From Symbiotaphrina buchneri (taxonomy: Eukaryota > Ascomycota > Symbiotaphrinales > Symbiotaphrinaceae): a DNA stretch of 64,000 nt. The translations under genes and the position numbers were made by a program. Where the stretch lies: contig BCIG01000001.1 in assembly GCA_001599915.1 (NCBI GenBank), forward strand, positions 310,001 to 374,000. The letters run 5' to 3'. This document shows positions 34,901 to 47,567 of the stretch, piece after piece. Under the pieces are notes generated by a model. That model was given only the letters and a program-made list of their open reading frames with translations. It did no database searches and was not told where the DNA came from. Every line of letters begins with the position of its first letter. Position 1 is the stretch's first letter.

Positions 34901-37900
34901 AGAGATCTCGATTTGCAAGATTCTGTTTGGCCTCAGGAGCTTCAAGCCAAGGGCGACTTCCCAAAGGTGCAATATTACTGCCTCATGTCTGTGGCGGACT
35001 GTTTCACAGACTTCCATATTGACTTCGGAGGGTCATCGGTGTTCTACCACATCGTAAGAGGCAAGAAGACTTTCTTTTTCATTCCTCCGAAAAACAAGCA
35101 CCTCAAGAAGTATGAGGAGTGGTGCATGTCTCCCGCTCAGAATTGGACTTTCTTGCCTGATCAGACGAAGGAGTGCTATCGAGTCGATCTCTCCGAGGGT
35201 GATACCATGCTTATACCATCAGGCTGGATCCACGCGGTCTGGACACCGGAAGATAGCTTGGTTATTGGTGGCAATTTTCTCACAAGGATGCATTATGGGA
35301 TGCAAATACGGATCGCAGAGGTCGAGAAAGCTACCAAAGTCGCCAGGAAATTTCGGTATCCATACTTTCAAAAAGTACTTTGGTACACTGCCATCAAGTA
35401 TATCGAAGATGACCCCCTTCCACCAAGTGTGGTACAAGAACTCTGCGGAGGTCGAAGCTTCTATCGGGAGATACCAGGCTATTATGAATTCGACGCATGG
35501 GGCCCCAATTCCAAGCCAGGTCGGGAAAATTACCAGAGCCGCTACTATTCTCAATTTGAACTGGAAGGTCTGCCAGAATTAGGTAGGTTTCTACTCAGGA
35601 CTGCCTTGATTGCATTGGGAAAGATTACGGAAGGCATAACCGTGGATACGAGGAATGCTGTTGCAAGGTCTATTCCTAAAGGTCACGGCGAGCCGCTAGA
35701 TATCGTGAAGAAATTCGCCTGTTGGTCAGCTTGGAAACGAGGTAACGAGGACATCCCCCACTGGGCATATCCCGATGCTCTCCCGGGTGCCGGGTTACCG
35801 CCCCAAGGAGAGAAGAAACTCAGCGCCGCGGCTCTGAAGAGATTGGAGCGCGAAGGCGCCAAGGGCGAGCGTCATTCAGCCCGCCAACAATCACAAGCTG
35901 AAGCTGCTGCGCTCCGCATCGGCGAGCTCAGTAACGCAACGACACCTACCTCAAACCGTAGGAGGCAACACTCTGTTACCATTCTTGATGATGACGGCCG
36001 GCCGCTGAGGACCATGAAAACTTCAGTTCTAGGTCCTAAGCGATCAGCTTGCGACTCTTGCCGCAGACGACGAATACGATGCAAACACAAGGAAGAGCTG
36101 GGAGTGTCTAGCCCGGAAGATCGTCAATCGCCAAAAGTCGTCATCCCAGTGAAGCCTCGTTTTGCGAGCAGCCCTCGCGAAATGACAGAGCAGCAGGATC
36201 AAGAAGTTGTGGAAGAGATGGGTCCTGCGCGAGACGACCAGACCATTGACCAGAACATGACCGGCCCAATCGTTGAGACTGAAACTCATGCAGTTGATAC
36301 GCCTGTGATGGATGGAGCGCATCTACCACCCCAGGCGCCCGCAACCCCGGCGGCATCCCCACTGTCAATGCTATGGACCCCGCAGGCAGCTGAGGATGGC
36401 TCTCCACTACAGAGAGACAGTGCGAGCAAACTTGGGAGAGTGAGGGCATGTGACATTTGTCGGAAAAGCAAGGTAAAGCAGTCACTGGCCCTTTTCCCTG
36501 ATCCCAATACCGTGCTAACACAGCGTAGCGACGCTGCGTGCATGACGAGTTTGGCAACATTGACCCCATCAAAGCCCAGAAGGGCTCCACGCAGAGGAGT
36601 TCTACGATTGCCAAACGGCAACATGAAGGTGACAGCGAGATGCGCCCCTCCAAGAAACCAAAAGAGGGGCTGCCCGAACCATCAGACATTCAACCTTCCC
36701 CACAGGATGACGTCGTGCCTGTCGGTTTACCATCACTTGCGAGACCTTGCGAAACTGATCCTGCTCCAGCTGGAACGGGACTCGGTCATGAAGTACCGGA
36801 TGCGGGTATTTTAGAAAGAAGTCCTGATGCAAATGGAGAAGCAATGGCATTGACGGATGCCAGTGACAAGGAATCTAGCAATAGGGCTGGAATGCAGCAG
36901 ATTGGTATGGATCTCGCAGTGACTTCAGCAATATCGAAAGAAAAGGACAACCAAGTGGCTCCAGAAACGAATCCGGAAGTGGCAGAAGTGGTCCAGAAGG
37001 GTGCTTCGGAGCAACAACAAGAGCTTATCGTTGAAGAGTTTGCAGACGCGCCTGGAGACGGCCCTCAGAGTGAACACCTGATTAGAAAGGAGGGCCTGCC
37101 AGAATTATCTGCTGCGCAATCTCTAGATCCTCACTTGACAGATTCGCATTTACACGATAGCGAAGACGCTCAAGCATCGACAGGTGTTTCTCCGGCCGAC
37201 ATTTCCATGCCCACTGCTCTCACAAAGTCAGCAGAGGACTCTGCAACCGATGGAATGTCGCACCAAGACATTGGTACTCCACCAACAGTTGAGGATGTCC
37301 TCTCGCTTCATCCCATACCAACAGACGAGACCGTCCCTTCACCTGATGAAGAGCAGGCGGACGAGGTTCAGTTAGTTGAGACATCCCGGTCAGACCTGGC
37401 GGCTTCAGATGCTGGAGCTGTCAAAGACGAAAGAGATATTAGTGGCGAAACAAGTGTGGCCATGGCACTTGATGTCCCGCCGCTGCCGCCAGATTCGCCT
37501 TTGACGCCTGAACCAGAAGGACTTACCGCAGGGCCAGAAATGCCGTCTCCTCGACTGCAGGGGGAGAGGCCTGAGCAGCAGGATTCGACGAATCTTCTCA
37601 GCAGCACAAAGCAGGAGATTTATGTACCAATGCCGCAGTTCGAAGAGGCGCAACAGCCCGACATGCACGACGGTACCACGGGATCTTCGGTAGAAGCAGA
37701 GATGGCAAACGATTCTCTGTCGCCTCCTGATTCACCATTGACCGAACTCTCGTCCGATTTCGAGGCATTTCCTGATACACACCTATCTCGACCCGATCTG
37801 ACCACCTCGGTGAAAAAGCGTCGGGCGCGTGGAGCACCCTCCAGACAGTCCGGGAGGCAGGTGAAACAAATACAGCGATTTTCGTCGCAAAGCTTTGAGC

Positions 37901-38247
37901 GCAACAGCAAAAGGGAATCTTCTGCAGACCCGGCCAGGAATCATTTGAGCAGGGGTTATGCATCACTTCCCATGGGTCGGCAATCTTCTGTCGAGGGTGT
38001 CCGAAGTGCCAGAGCAACGCCAGTGCAACGGCGATCGCGCGCCACATCTCTTGCGCAATCGATAGTGCGTACGCCAACCAAAAAAGCTACAAAATCGACC
38101 GGTCGTGGGGCCACACATACCTCTCCAAACGTGGCTGGAAACCGTCGCGACAGTACTGCAGACTTGTCTATGGAGGAAGAGGAAAGCTTAAGGGTCGCTC
38201 GAGAACTGGCGGGGACTGAATTTGGCTTGAGGAGGAGAAAGGTCTAG
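31936..38247 (+). CDS. PHD-JmjC histone demethylase (JHD1/KDM2-like)
   Basis: Three exons: 31936-34267, 34323-36472 and 36529-38247, giving 2066 residues, longer than many fungal JHD1 proteins because of disordered ends. The family removes methyl groups from histone lysine (H3K36 in characterised members) using Fe(II) and 2-oxoglutarate in the nucleus. A disordered first third (FKWDDHGPPPRYRTPSPP near the start) leads to a PHD finger at about 714-770 (CARC...CDGCKRWFHFAC...CKDC). The JmjC domain follows at about 950-1110, with iron ligands His1009 and Asp1011 in FHIDFGGSS and His1081 in IPSGWIHAVW. C-terminal to it are two half zinc-cluster motifs, ACDSCRRRRIRC and ACDICRKSKRRC, then an acidic Ser/Pro-rich tail. 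ATG at 31936 is in a good context (CGACCATGATG). Confidence 0.93.
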
Positions 38248-39313
38248 GGCGTTGATCAACGGCCGGCGGTCGTCGGAGATGGGACATGGGCGTTTTGCAT
38301 TGAGGGTTTCAGGAGTTTCAAGGCTTGTGGGTTCTAAATATGGCACGCCTTTGAATCCAGGCCATGCGCGGGAGTTTTTTCTTTGACGTAGAGAACGAGG
38401 ACTCCACATACGACACGATACCAATGTTAATCAGCTCATTTCAAATTGCTGAGGCCTGCAAATGAAAAAGGCGATGTGTTGAGCAAGCAGTAAAGTAAGA
38501 CCACGCGCGCTGGCATTAATTGACGCCGGACGGGATGGGAGGCGCTAACGGGGCAGATGAAAAAGATGGGTTGTGTCTCGTCATTGGGCAGGAGTCTTTT
38601 AGAGGTAAAATGTAAGGGAAGGGAAGGGAAGGGAAGGAAGGGAAGGGAAGGAAACGAAGGCACCTCATGCAGTAGAGTACCGGTAAGGTAGGTAAGGCAA
38701 GGTGCGGAGGTAGGTTCATAATAATAATGGTAGCTAGGTGAGGCAGGCCCGGTAGGTAGTAGGTAAGGTAGGTAGCCGGTTCCAGGATGCTCGCTCGCTC
38801 GTATCATATCATCTCGTATGCGCCGCCATGCGCCATGCGCCAATGCGCCAATATGCGCCATTCCGCCCAAACAGACAATAACAGGTTCTATTTATATGTA
38901 TGGATTGTACATGGTCAAAGCATCCAAGACCTGACTGATTTGTTTTGTTTTGTGCTCCGGTTGGACATCGAGTCTCGAGCCCACGGCTTCATACTTACCA
39001 GAGAGTGACGGTCAGTACATAGTGCCTTTATAGTCCCTTCTTTCCCGCTCCCCCTGTTGTCGCATTCCGCGTCGCTTCACATTACAACAGCGAAACCCAC
39101 AACCACCACCCCATCCGCAACCCTCCCCGCATCCACAACAACGCTCCTACTTCCAACGCCCGTCACCCCCAATCCCTCGAGCAGACCCATACCCATTGAC
39201 GGCATCTGTTCCCGCGCACAGTGCGCTCATCAAGTTTTTGCTCGCAGTTTTATATATAAGCGCCTTGTTCCTCCGAATATCATCATCGCCTCCCTTGTTT
39301 ATCAGTCGTCGCA
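38248..39313. other. Intergenic with purine tract and GGTA repeats
   Basis: A polypurine run made of GGGAA units lies at about 38613-38655. It is followed by GGTAAGGTAGGTA-type repeats at about 38680-38775 and a row of ATGCGCCA units at about 38818-38860. The right end is the promoter of the small basic-protein gene. Confidence 0.6.
39250..39260 (+). promoter_or_regulatory. Probable TATA box
   Basis: TTATATATAAG lies about 55-60 bp upstream of the ATG at 39314 and is followed by a pyrimidine-rich leader. It is the clearest TATA element seen before a gene in this window and suggests strong or regulated expression. Confidence 0.5.
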
Positions 39314-39692
39314 ATGGCTGTTACGCGCGGAGCAAATGGCATAACGCGTCCTGTCCCCAAGGACCCTGTGGTCCCGCCCACCACCACCACGAGAAAGAAG
39401 CGCGTCGGTGCTCCCAAGAAGAAGAAGACTACTACCACCAAGACCGGCGCTTCCTCCTCCAAGGTCACCAAGACCAAGGCCGCCCCGAAGACCAAAAAGC
39501 CACCAAGCCGACCGCAGGGGACAAGGTCAAGGGCGCCGCTCTGAAAGCTGAGGGGGCTGTTACTGGCAAGTCTGGCAAGAAGGTGAGCGCATCGGACTCG
39601 ACCCAGTCATATTCCGGCTCGATGCTTGTAGCCAGTCGAAGCTAACGTCGTTATCGCAGGCTGCAGGCACCAAGAAGATGAAAGGGGAGTAG
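39314..39692 (+). CDS. Small basic Lys/Ala/Thr-rich protein with apparent frameshift
   Basis: The start MAVTRGANGITRPVPKDPVV leads to a very basic stretch (RKKRVGAPKKKKTTTTKTG). Near 39500 the sensible sequence moves to another frame and continues KPTAGDKVKGAALKAEGAVT, then KSGKK. A 77-bp intron follows (39583-39659, GTGAGC...CGCAG) and the last exon encodes AAGTKKMKGE and a stop at 39692. The frame change sits at AAAAAGCCACC; one missing G there would explain it. It may be a true defect, a strain difference or an assembly error. The composition resembles linker-histone tails or small chromatin-associated fungal proteins, but I cannot name a family. The gene is convergent with RPA2. Confidence 0.6.
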
Positions 39693-40178
39693 ATGTTGCC
39701 AGCTTGATACATACACCTTGGAGGCAGCAGGATGATCCTGGAGTACCTTTGCGACGGTGCAGAGCTACTGGTTGCAGCAGCCATTGAAAGTTTCTGGTTT
39801 TGGTAGCCTCTTTTCATGCCTTTGCCCGAGCTGTTGGATTCGATATCGATGTTGGAGCGGACGGGTCCGTGTATATGATACCCTTCTTAAAAATCGAGTC
39901 TCACCTGAGACGGCGGTTGCACCGGATTATGACGCTCACAGTCCGTACGAGATGACACGGCTGTCAGGCTGCCCATGATAAGATTCTGCATTATTGCGTG
40001 ACCTGCGGGATAAAAGGCTACCTCAATGTACAACAACACACAGCCATCCATGCCGCTAGATGCAGTTGACATCTCAAGACGTCGAATTAAATGCAAGGAC
40101 TCCGCCCAACGCCGAGAATGCACATGAACATGGTAGGCGACGCAAAACTCGTATGGCCAGGGGCCGACAAAGGAGGTT
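39693..40178. other. Convergent 3' intergenic region
   Basis: This holds the 3' ends of the small basic-protein gene and of RPA2. No gene or repeat is seen. Confidence 0.6.
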
Positions 40179-43100
40179 TCATGGCCCGACGTTGAACCGC
40201 ATTTTGATTCCCATGGCAGCAAGTTCCACATCCAGGTATTTCAGAACTCCAGGCACGGCGACCAAGGTGGTATTCTCACCGCCTGTCCACTTGATACCGT
40301 GACCATCTTCCCATATAATGGCCTTGCTCTCCCAACCTTCCGCACGTTTTGCACAGCGCCTACATCTGACTGTTCCCATGTTCCCCCTTTTCCGCGGACC
40401 CCCTAAATCAGCCACAGTTGGACTAACACTCAAGAAGCTTCCACAACTCTTGCAGATCCATGCTTTGGTGTAGTCACTGCAGTTCATCAAGCGGTCCTGT
40501 AGAAGGTAGGCAGCACCATGCGCAAGTAGCGAATCACGCTCCATTTCGCCCACACGGATGCCACCACCGCGTTGACGACCCTTGACAGGTTGCCCGGTGA
40601 GTGGAGCGACGGGGCCGGTAGTCCTCACCTGGAACTTATCGTTCACCATGTGCCGCAGACGTTGGTAGTAGACAACACCGAGATATATATCTGCACCGAA
40701 CTCTTCGCCTGTAATCCCGGAATACATTGGCTCATTGCCATGGTAATTGTACCCGGCTTTCATGAGCTGATGACCGAAGTAGTCCACGGCAGTGTTCTCC
40801 TCGTCAAAACGGAATGGCGTCGAGTCTTGCGCAAGACCGTGTAGTGCTCCTGCTTTTCCGGCCAAGGACTCGACGAACATTCCAATGGTCATTCGAGAGG
40901 GGAAAGCGTGCGGATTGATGATGACATCTGGAACGATTCCGGATTCACTGAAAGGCATATCGACGGTTGGCCACTTCTGGCTACAGACACCCTTCTGGCC
41001 ATGACGAGATGAGAACTTGTCACCGATGACAGGAGACCGAGGGATCCGGAACTTTATACTGAGTGCTTGACAAGGCTGGTTGCCCATCTCCGAACCCAGG
41101 ACTCGAACCTCTTCAATATAGCCCACTTCTGCATCTTTGTATTTGAAGAATTCCGTCACACCATCGCTGTTCACATAGTTCCCCAGAGGATCCAGTGTCA
41201 CGGAGTGATGTGCAGCAATGATGTCACCCTCTTTCACTTGCCTGCCGATGAAAGGCAACCCATCCTCATCGAGTTTTTCTTTCCAATCTGCCTTGATGGT
41301 CGCGCCAGGAGCGAAGCCAAAGAGTCTGGTTATTGATTTTGACCCACGGCCTTTGCGCGATTCTTCTTCCAATTTCACAATTTTAGTCTTGTATATCGTT
41401 CCATGACCGAAGCCACGTTCATGCGCTGACTTGTTAATGATCATGGCATCGTCCATATCGTAACCAGTATATGATATGACCGCAACGACAGCATTCATGC
41501 CATTTGGGAAATTGTCTAATCCATATTCGTTGTGCAACGGCGGGCGGACGATAGGAGTTTGACCAGTTTGTAGACGATAAGCTTTGTTGTCCGTACGGTA
41601 TCGTAGAGACGTTCCAGGGGTACCCATAGCCTGCTTACCCATCTGACACTGATACATGTTGCGAGGAGACTGATTGAAGTCGGAGAATGGGGTCTGATTG
41701 GCCACAATGGACAAGATATTGGTAGGATCAAACTCAACATGCGTTGAATCGCCCGAAATGATTTCCGGTTCAGTACATGCTATTGACATGAACGGCTGTT
41801 CGAACGGACCGACAAAATCCACTCTATCAAGCGGGAGGTACTTAACAGGGCGGACCATGCGAGCGGTGGAAGACGACAGGTAAACTCCAGGATATTGTCC
41901 GCGATTCGTCTTCGGTATGTAGCCGATCTCCAACTCTAACGGGACGTTGTGTGACCGCTCGACCTTCCAGTAGCGGAGAGTATCCGCAAGAACACGTGCC
42001 TGGGACGGGGTGCAGTAACCTAGAATGAGCCCGTCGAGTTGCACGACCACACTTTCCTCTGTAGACGCCGAAGAGGTAGAGGTGACTCCCATCTGTTTGA
42101 CGAGAGCCGGGAGAGATGACACATCGGTGGCGTGCGTTATGATTTTGCATTTATGGGCCAAGTGGTTCAGAAGACCACAGGGGCTTCCATCTGGGGTATG
42201 CACGGGACATAGGAAGCCCCAACTTTCTGGAAGAAGCTTCCTCACGGTTGTCGTCTTCAGCTGTGCAAAAAAGCTACCCCGATGGACCATTCGAAAATGG
42301 CTTATGAAGCGGTAGAAGTTGATCTTCTCCGCCACCACGGTATAGCCTGATGTCTGTTGCAAGTCCAGTCCACTTGGACTGACCAGATTACCAGTCGAAA
42401 GGAAGTATTCCAAAGCACCCCCAATGTTCTCATTGGTTCTCGCGAGAATTTTCGGAATAAACGCCTTTTTGAATTCTGAATGGGCGAATTTGGCATTTCC
42501 ATTCCTTCGGGCCCATTCTTGGGCGGCAACACGGATATTGAGAAGGTACTCTTCGAGCCTCTCCTTCAGGATCATTCCGTACAGAAATCCACCAAGGAGG
42601 ATCTCCTGATTCGAGACCGCGTCCGGATTGTCCACCGCACATTCGCCCTCGACCAGGGCGTACAGCTTCCTCGTCATGAACAGTAACATTTTGAACTTCT
42701 CCGTGTCTTGTGCCTCTGTGACATTGTTGGCGCCCAGATGCGGTAGGACAACCTTGCGAAGAAACTCTGTCCCGACATCTTCGTTTGACATGTCTTCAGG
42801 AACCCCCATTACTATCCGGAATTTCTCTCCTAAAAAGGCTCGCGTCTTCTTTCGACCATTGAGGCTATACTGCTTATATGTCCGCAGCAGAAGCTCCACC
42901 CGGTCCGTCAGGAAAGTGTTCTCGATCCCTTTGGAGCCAGCTGCACCAACAACGCCCTCAAATATTTCCCTGTCGTTAGTTTCCACCAGCGCCTTCATTA
43001 TCATCATCACCGGTACGAGGTATTCGTTCTTCCGCCACGAAAAACGGAATGTGACATTGCCATCGTTGAGGTAGTGCAACACATTTGTTTGTGATGTTTG

Positions 43101-43853
43101 ATCTGGTCGGACAGACCGTATGGAAATACCATATTTTGTATAGGCCTGACCACGGTTGACAAAGGACGGTCGGATAATGGCCATTGGGTAGTTTCTGCGA
43201 GCGACGATGAGCATCCGGATGAGCTTCTCATTCCCATTGACAATGAAGTAGCCACCAAGCTCCTCCGACTCCTCTTTATGATATACCAACTCCGCGGGGG
43301 AACATCTCTCGAGATGGCATCTGTTGGTCTGGCATGTGGTTTAGCATACTGCTTCTTGACAGGGTAGATGCGATGGTCATACTCTCAACATGATTGGAAT
43401 CTGTCCTAAATCCCTGTGCTCCTTGACCCAGTCGCCGTTGTTTACCCTGTACTCCAGTGTAGCCCTTAACCTGCCTCTGTAAGTGGCATGCCTCTCTCGG
43501 CATTCGCTCGGATAAATCTCCCTATTCTTCGTGGAAAACTTGTTTGAGGCAGGAATCTCTGGCTTGCTCAGGAAGATTTGCGTAAGCCTCACGCTGAGAC
43601 TGTTGCGGGGTTCTGTGCTCGTCCGATCGCCATCCAGGAAAGTTTTGGTTCCAATATCCTTCAGGGCTTGGTGCAGAAGGCCATTGTCCTCCAGGAGGGC
43701 ATTGAACGACTCAATATGGGGCTTGATTGCCTCTTGAAGAGCCGGATAGGCAGTGTGGTCTTTGGGAGGATTTCTGAAAAGGTCCTGCCGCCGGAGAGTG
43801 TCGAACTCGTAGGACCATTTGGTATTAGTAGGAGGGGTTGCAGTGGGCGCCAT
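40179..43853 (-). CDS. RPA2: DNA-directed RNA polymerase I second-largest subunit (A135)
   Basis: Two exons, 43383-43853 and 40179-43328 (54-bp intron, GTATGA...TGCCAG), give 1206 residues, the family's normal size. With A190 it forms the catalytic core that transcribes rDNA in the nucleolus. Visible hallmarks are GGYFIVNGNEKLIRMLI, LLPESWGFLCPVHTPDGSPC, NALVAVISYTGYDMDDAMII-type sequence (here AVISYTGYDMDDAMIINKSA), GDKFSSRHGQKGV near the active centre, and MTIGMFVESLAGKAG. A C-terminal zinc ribbon is present (CKSCGSFL...CRRCAK), and VPGVLKYLDVELAAMGIKMR closes the subunit. The second exon is a single long open frame of 1050 codons. It is divergent from ARL8 over about 1.1 kb. Confidence 0.97.
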
Positions 43854-44940
43854 GACGGCGACAGAGTACCGGCCTCAGGCCAGGCGCTGGGAATGACAAG
43901 GAAGAGCGAAGAGGAAGTCGATGCTGACGAGACGAGAGCGAAAGTAAAGTCCAGATTATAAGGAGTGGACAGGCTGAGGTCGGGGGCAGGAGGGCAAGAT
44001 GCAAAGGGATCCTTCACGATGTCGCACCTTGCACCCTTCCTCGTACAAGCACCGATAATTCCTTTTGCACTGCAGGGCGTTCGTTACTGTTCTGCATCGC
44101 CGTCTCAAAAATTTCCCCCACACACGGGCGCTAGGGATTATCGTTATGCCGAGGACGAGAACAAACAAGCATTAACTTAGTCAGCTGATGTTGGGTGCAC
44201 GCACACTGTACTGTGTCCATGGGCACCTACGAAGGTAGTGGTACCTCGTACTCCAAACGCTGCACACCGCCCACCCACACAACCAGTAAGGCGAGCAAGA
44301 TACAAAGGCAAGCCAGGCAAGCCAGGCAAGAGACAGTTAGAAGCCGCCGCCCAAGCGCCTGTTGGGCTGTGCATCCGGCGCATTAATCGAAATATCGGGG
44401 CACATGCAGCAGCACGACGGGACATGCAGCACGGGAGACGGGAAAAGGCAGCAAAGCATCATTTCATCTCATCACCGACCGAAAAGTCGCGTTCACACAA
44501 AGCTGCACGCACCTGCATCCATGCGTACTCGGTGCAGGTATTCCACTCGTCGTCCTAGCTGTAGGTAGCTTGAATACCGTACCTCTTGTGGGCGGCTCAC
44601 CCAGTTGGAACTTCAAAGCGGAAGCAACAAACACACCAGGGTCAGCTAGAAACCGAAAAAAGGGCATCGCAAACCCCGTGATCCCATTCTCGTCTATTGT
44701 GCAGACGGCTACATTACCTTACCTTGCATTGCCTTACTGCTAGGTGTACACAGCGTTACACTTCCTTTGCTTGCTCGCATCCAGGCCAGTGAAAGATACC
44801 TTCCCTGTCTCCGCCTTTAGACGCTTTTACGCTCGCCAACCGGGGTCACCGACAACCGGTACGCACCAGGCAATCCACAACCTATCTGCCCGCACTGGAC
44901 GTACAGCTACACTGGGATTCGCTTGCACAACCGCTCAAAC
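43854..44940. other. Divergent intergenic region (RPA2 / ARL8)
   Basis: About 1.1 kb with a short GCCAGGCAA repeat near 44310-44330 and a TACCTTACCTTG motif near 44714. Open frames here have no support. Confidence 0.6.
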
Positions 44941-45991
44941 ATGGCTGGCTTCTTCAAGAAGATTTATGACTGGCTGTTGCGGATGTTCTGGTAAGTGCTC
45001 TCTCTCTCGTCGTCTAGGCCGTATCGGAACCAAAATACTGGTGGATGACACGACTGCATGATGACCGAGATTATGCGGAGGTCTGTTGCTGATCAACAAT
45101 CCTTGCAGGGCCACAGAGATGGACATAACCATGATCGGTCTGCAAAATGCCGGGAAGACATCGCTATTGAGAGTTCTGGCGGTGAGTAAATCCCAACAAC
45201 TGATCCCGATGGTCGCGGTATTCTCGAAGGCCATGCTGACCAGATGAGCGCACCAGGGTGGTGAGTTCACCATCGAGTAAGTCTCCTCCCGGTCCATCCT
45301 TTTCCGGGAGAAGACCTTGCATCCTACCAGGAGCAGGTTCCGGTAATGTATCCTTAAAGAAGAGTCCCCTGACTTGTCATCGCGCCGTAGTTCCATCCCC
45401 ACCGTTGGATTCAACATGAAACGCGTCCAAAAGGGACATGTCACTCTGAAATGGTATGTTCCCCGTCTCTTGGTCCCCGCGACTGTGGTCGGATAGCCGC
45501 CGTTGTAACTTGAAGAGATCACATTTCGGTGCTAGGATATGGGCTCGTTCTGTGATGAACCTGACTCAGCCTACTGACCTCCTGGTGGATAGTTGGGACC
45601 TAGGTGGACAACCACGTTTCCGATCGATGTGGGAGAGATACTGTCGAGGTGTCAACGCCATTGTGTAAGCGGTCGCAGGTCGATCTTCATGTCTCTCCTT
45701 TCTGATCATCATTCCAGCTATATCGTTGACTCGGCCGATCGAGAGGCGCTGCCAGTAGCCAACGAGGAGCTCCACGCGCTGTTGGAGAAGCCCACACTAG
45801 AGAATATCCCGCTGCTGGTTCTTGGTAACAAGAACGACCTGCCCGATCACATGTCAGTCGACGAGCTCATCGAGGCTCTGAACCTAAAGGCCATCTCCCA
45901 TCGGGAGGTTAGCTGCTACGGGATTAGTGTCAAGGAAGAGACAAATTTGGACGCCGTTCTCCAATGGCTGATTGCGAGGTCTAGTAAATGA
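44941..45991 (+). CDS. ARF-like small GTPase Arl8
   Basis: Six exons: 44941-44990, 45109-45181, 45257-45276, 45391-45453, 45593-45664 and 45718-45991, giving 183 residues, as expected. Arl8 binds lysosome or vacuole membranes and, in animals and filamentous fungi, links organelles to kinesin transport. The start [17 protein letters not shown] is the amphipathic membrane helix that replaces myristoylation. G motifs visible are GLQNAGKTS (P loop), PTVGFNM (switch I), [20 protein letters not shown] (switch II), and NKND. The third exon is only 20 nt, and the frame stays intact across all five introns. The absence of a Gly at position 2 fits Arl8 rather than Arf or Arl1. Confidence 0.95.
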
Positions 45992-47567
45992 TTGGTATCT
46001 CCTTTGAGGTATATCTTCCCCAGAGGATCTCGGCAGCAATGCCTCACGAGCCCGAGCAGTCTTGAAGACTATCACGAATTATGAGGTAATGGAACGACAA
46101 AGCATGACAGCGCAAAGCGGTTCAGCGACACCTGATACATTTCAAACGCTCAGAGCATCTCCTAGTGTATTTGACTTTCAGATCCAGTTGATAGCATTAT
46201 GATTGGCGGGGTTAGGTCTGACGATGCTTTGGGTACATAGTAACCCAAGGAGCAATCAATGGTCGCCGTTCGTCTTGGACACGGTTGGTGTGTTCTCAAG
46301 AGAGTGATAATAAGCTTGACTGTTTTCTCTGAGCGGCGGACGAGTGCATCAATGGTGTCAATGCAAATGTAGAACGTGGACCCGCTCAAAACCACAACCG
46401 GCAAGAAGGGCTCCTGTGCAGAGACACGAGGCAAGGCAACAAGCTGCGTTGGGTTGCGCGTGGTTCAGGGGAGAGCTGGGGATCGCGATTTGATGCAAAT
46501 GCAACTTAGGAGCCTAGTAGTATCAGGGCAAGCCATTGGAGCTCCGATAAGCAGGGTAGTGGAGGAAAAGGTATGAGTATCGCCTTCTGAAATGGACGAT
46601 GGCAGAGGAAGTGAGAAGGAGAATGAAGAGGAGGGCCATAATAATAATAATCACCACTGCGTTGCGCCTGGTAATTAAGGACGCTCGGGCCACTACTTGA
46701 TGCGTTGGCACTGCAGTTGATGGTCCGAGCGATTGTCCCGATTGATCCCCTGGATAAGCCAAGTAAGGTAAGTAAGAGTAGGTACCTAGGGTTCTGCTCA
46801 CCTTATCTCACGTTGCCCGTACTTCTTACACGGAGTACCTTACTCTAGCGATAATAATGTACCTAGACATGGTCTATGGGCAGACTACGGTACCTTACTG
46901 TCATAAGGTACTGTCTCGTGTCGAAATTAAGGTAGGTGATCAAGTTCCGCAATGGTGTAACGGGAGTGACCTCGCGCCACCGTACGAATACAGTACCTCG
47001 CTTGGTACCCAGAGGTACCTTAGCTGCCTTACGGTACCTTACCTTCTCCGTGGAAAGATGCTGCACAGCCACTCTTGGAGCCTTGGAACAGTGCAGCTTG
47101 GCTCAGCTGGGAGCAGTCTACAAAAGCAGGCGAGGCTGCTGCTGCTGCGTCACTCACTCTTCTGCCCATTAATTCTCAGATCATCAGGCCGGGCTTTTCA
47201 GAGCAACTTCGTTTCAGTCTTTTGGAATTCAGACTCAGTTCTCCACCAGACACAGTCAACTCGTCGAGTGCCGGGCTCTAGAGGTGCTTGTACTACCTTC
47301 ATTGTTATCCTGGTTTTTCGGTGGTTCCTTCTCTTCCAAGGTCCGGTAATCGCCCCCCATACAAATCCGGAGACCCCGCCGATCCTAGTTCGATTACGTC
47401 GGTACCAAGCCTCGGCCATCATAATTTTTCTTGGGCACCACGATCCTACTTCTTAAGGTCCTGCCTCCTTCACATCTACAAAGTACGGCACATCCGCGCA
47501 CAAGCATCTCCAGCCGCGCCACTCGACTCTACTCTTTAAATTTCATCCTCAGCGGAGATTCAACAGG
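45992..47567. other. Intergenic, TACCTT-rich
   Basis: The first part is the ARL8 3' flank. From about 46755 to 47045 the units GGTACC, TACCTTA and AAGGTA recur many times, with ACGGAGTACC near 46830. The rest is the presumed promoter and leader of the RCR-domain gene. No gene is supported. Confidence 0.6.
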
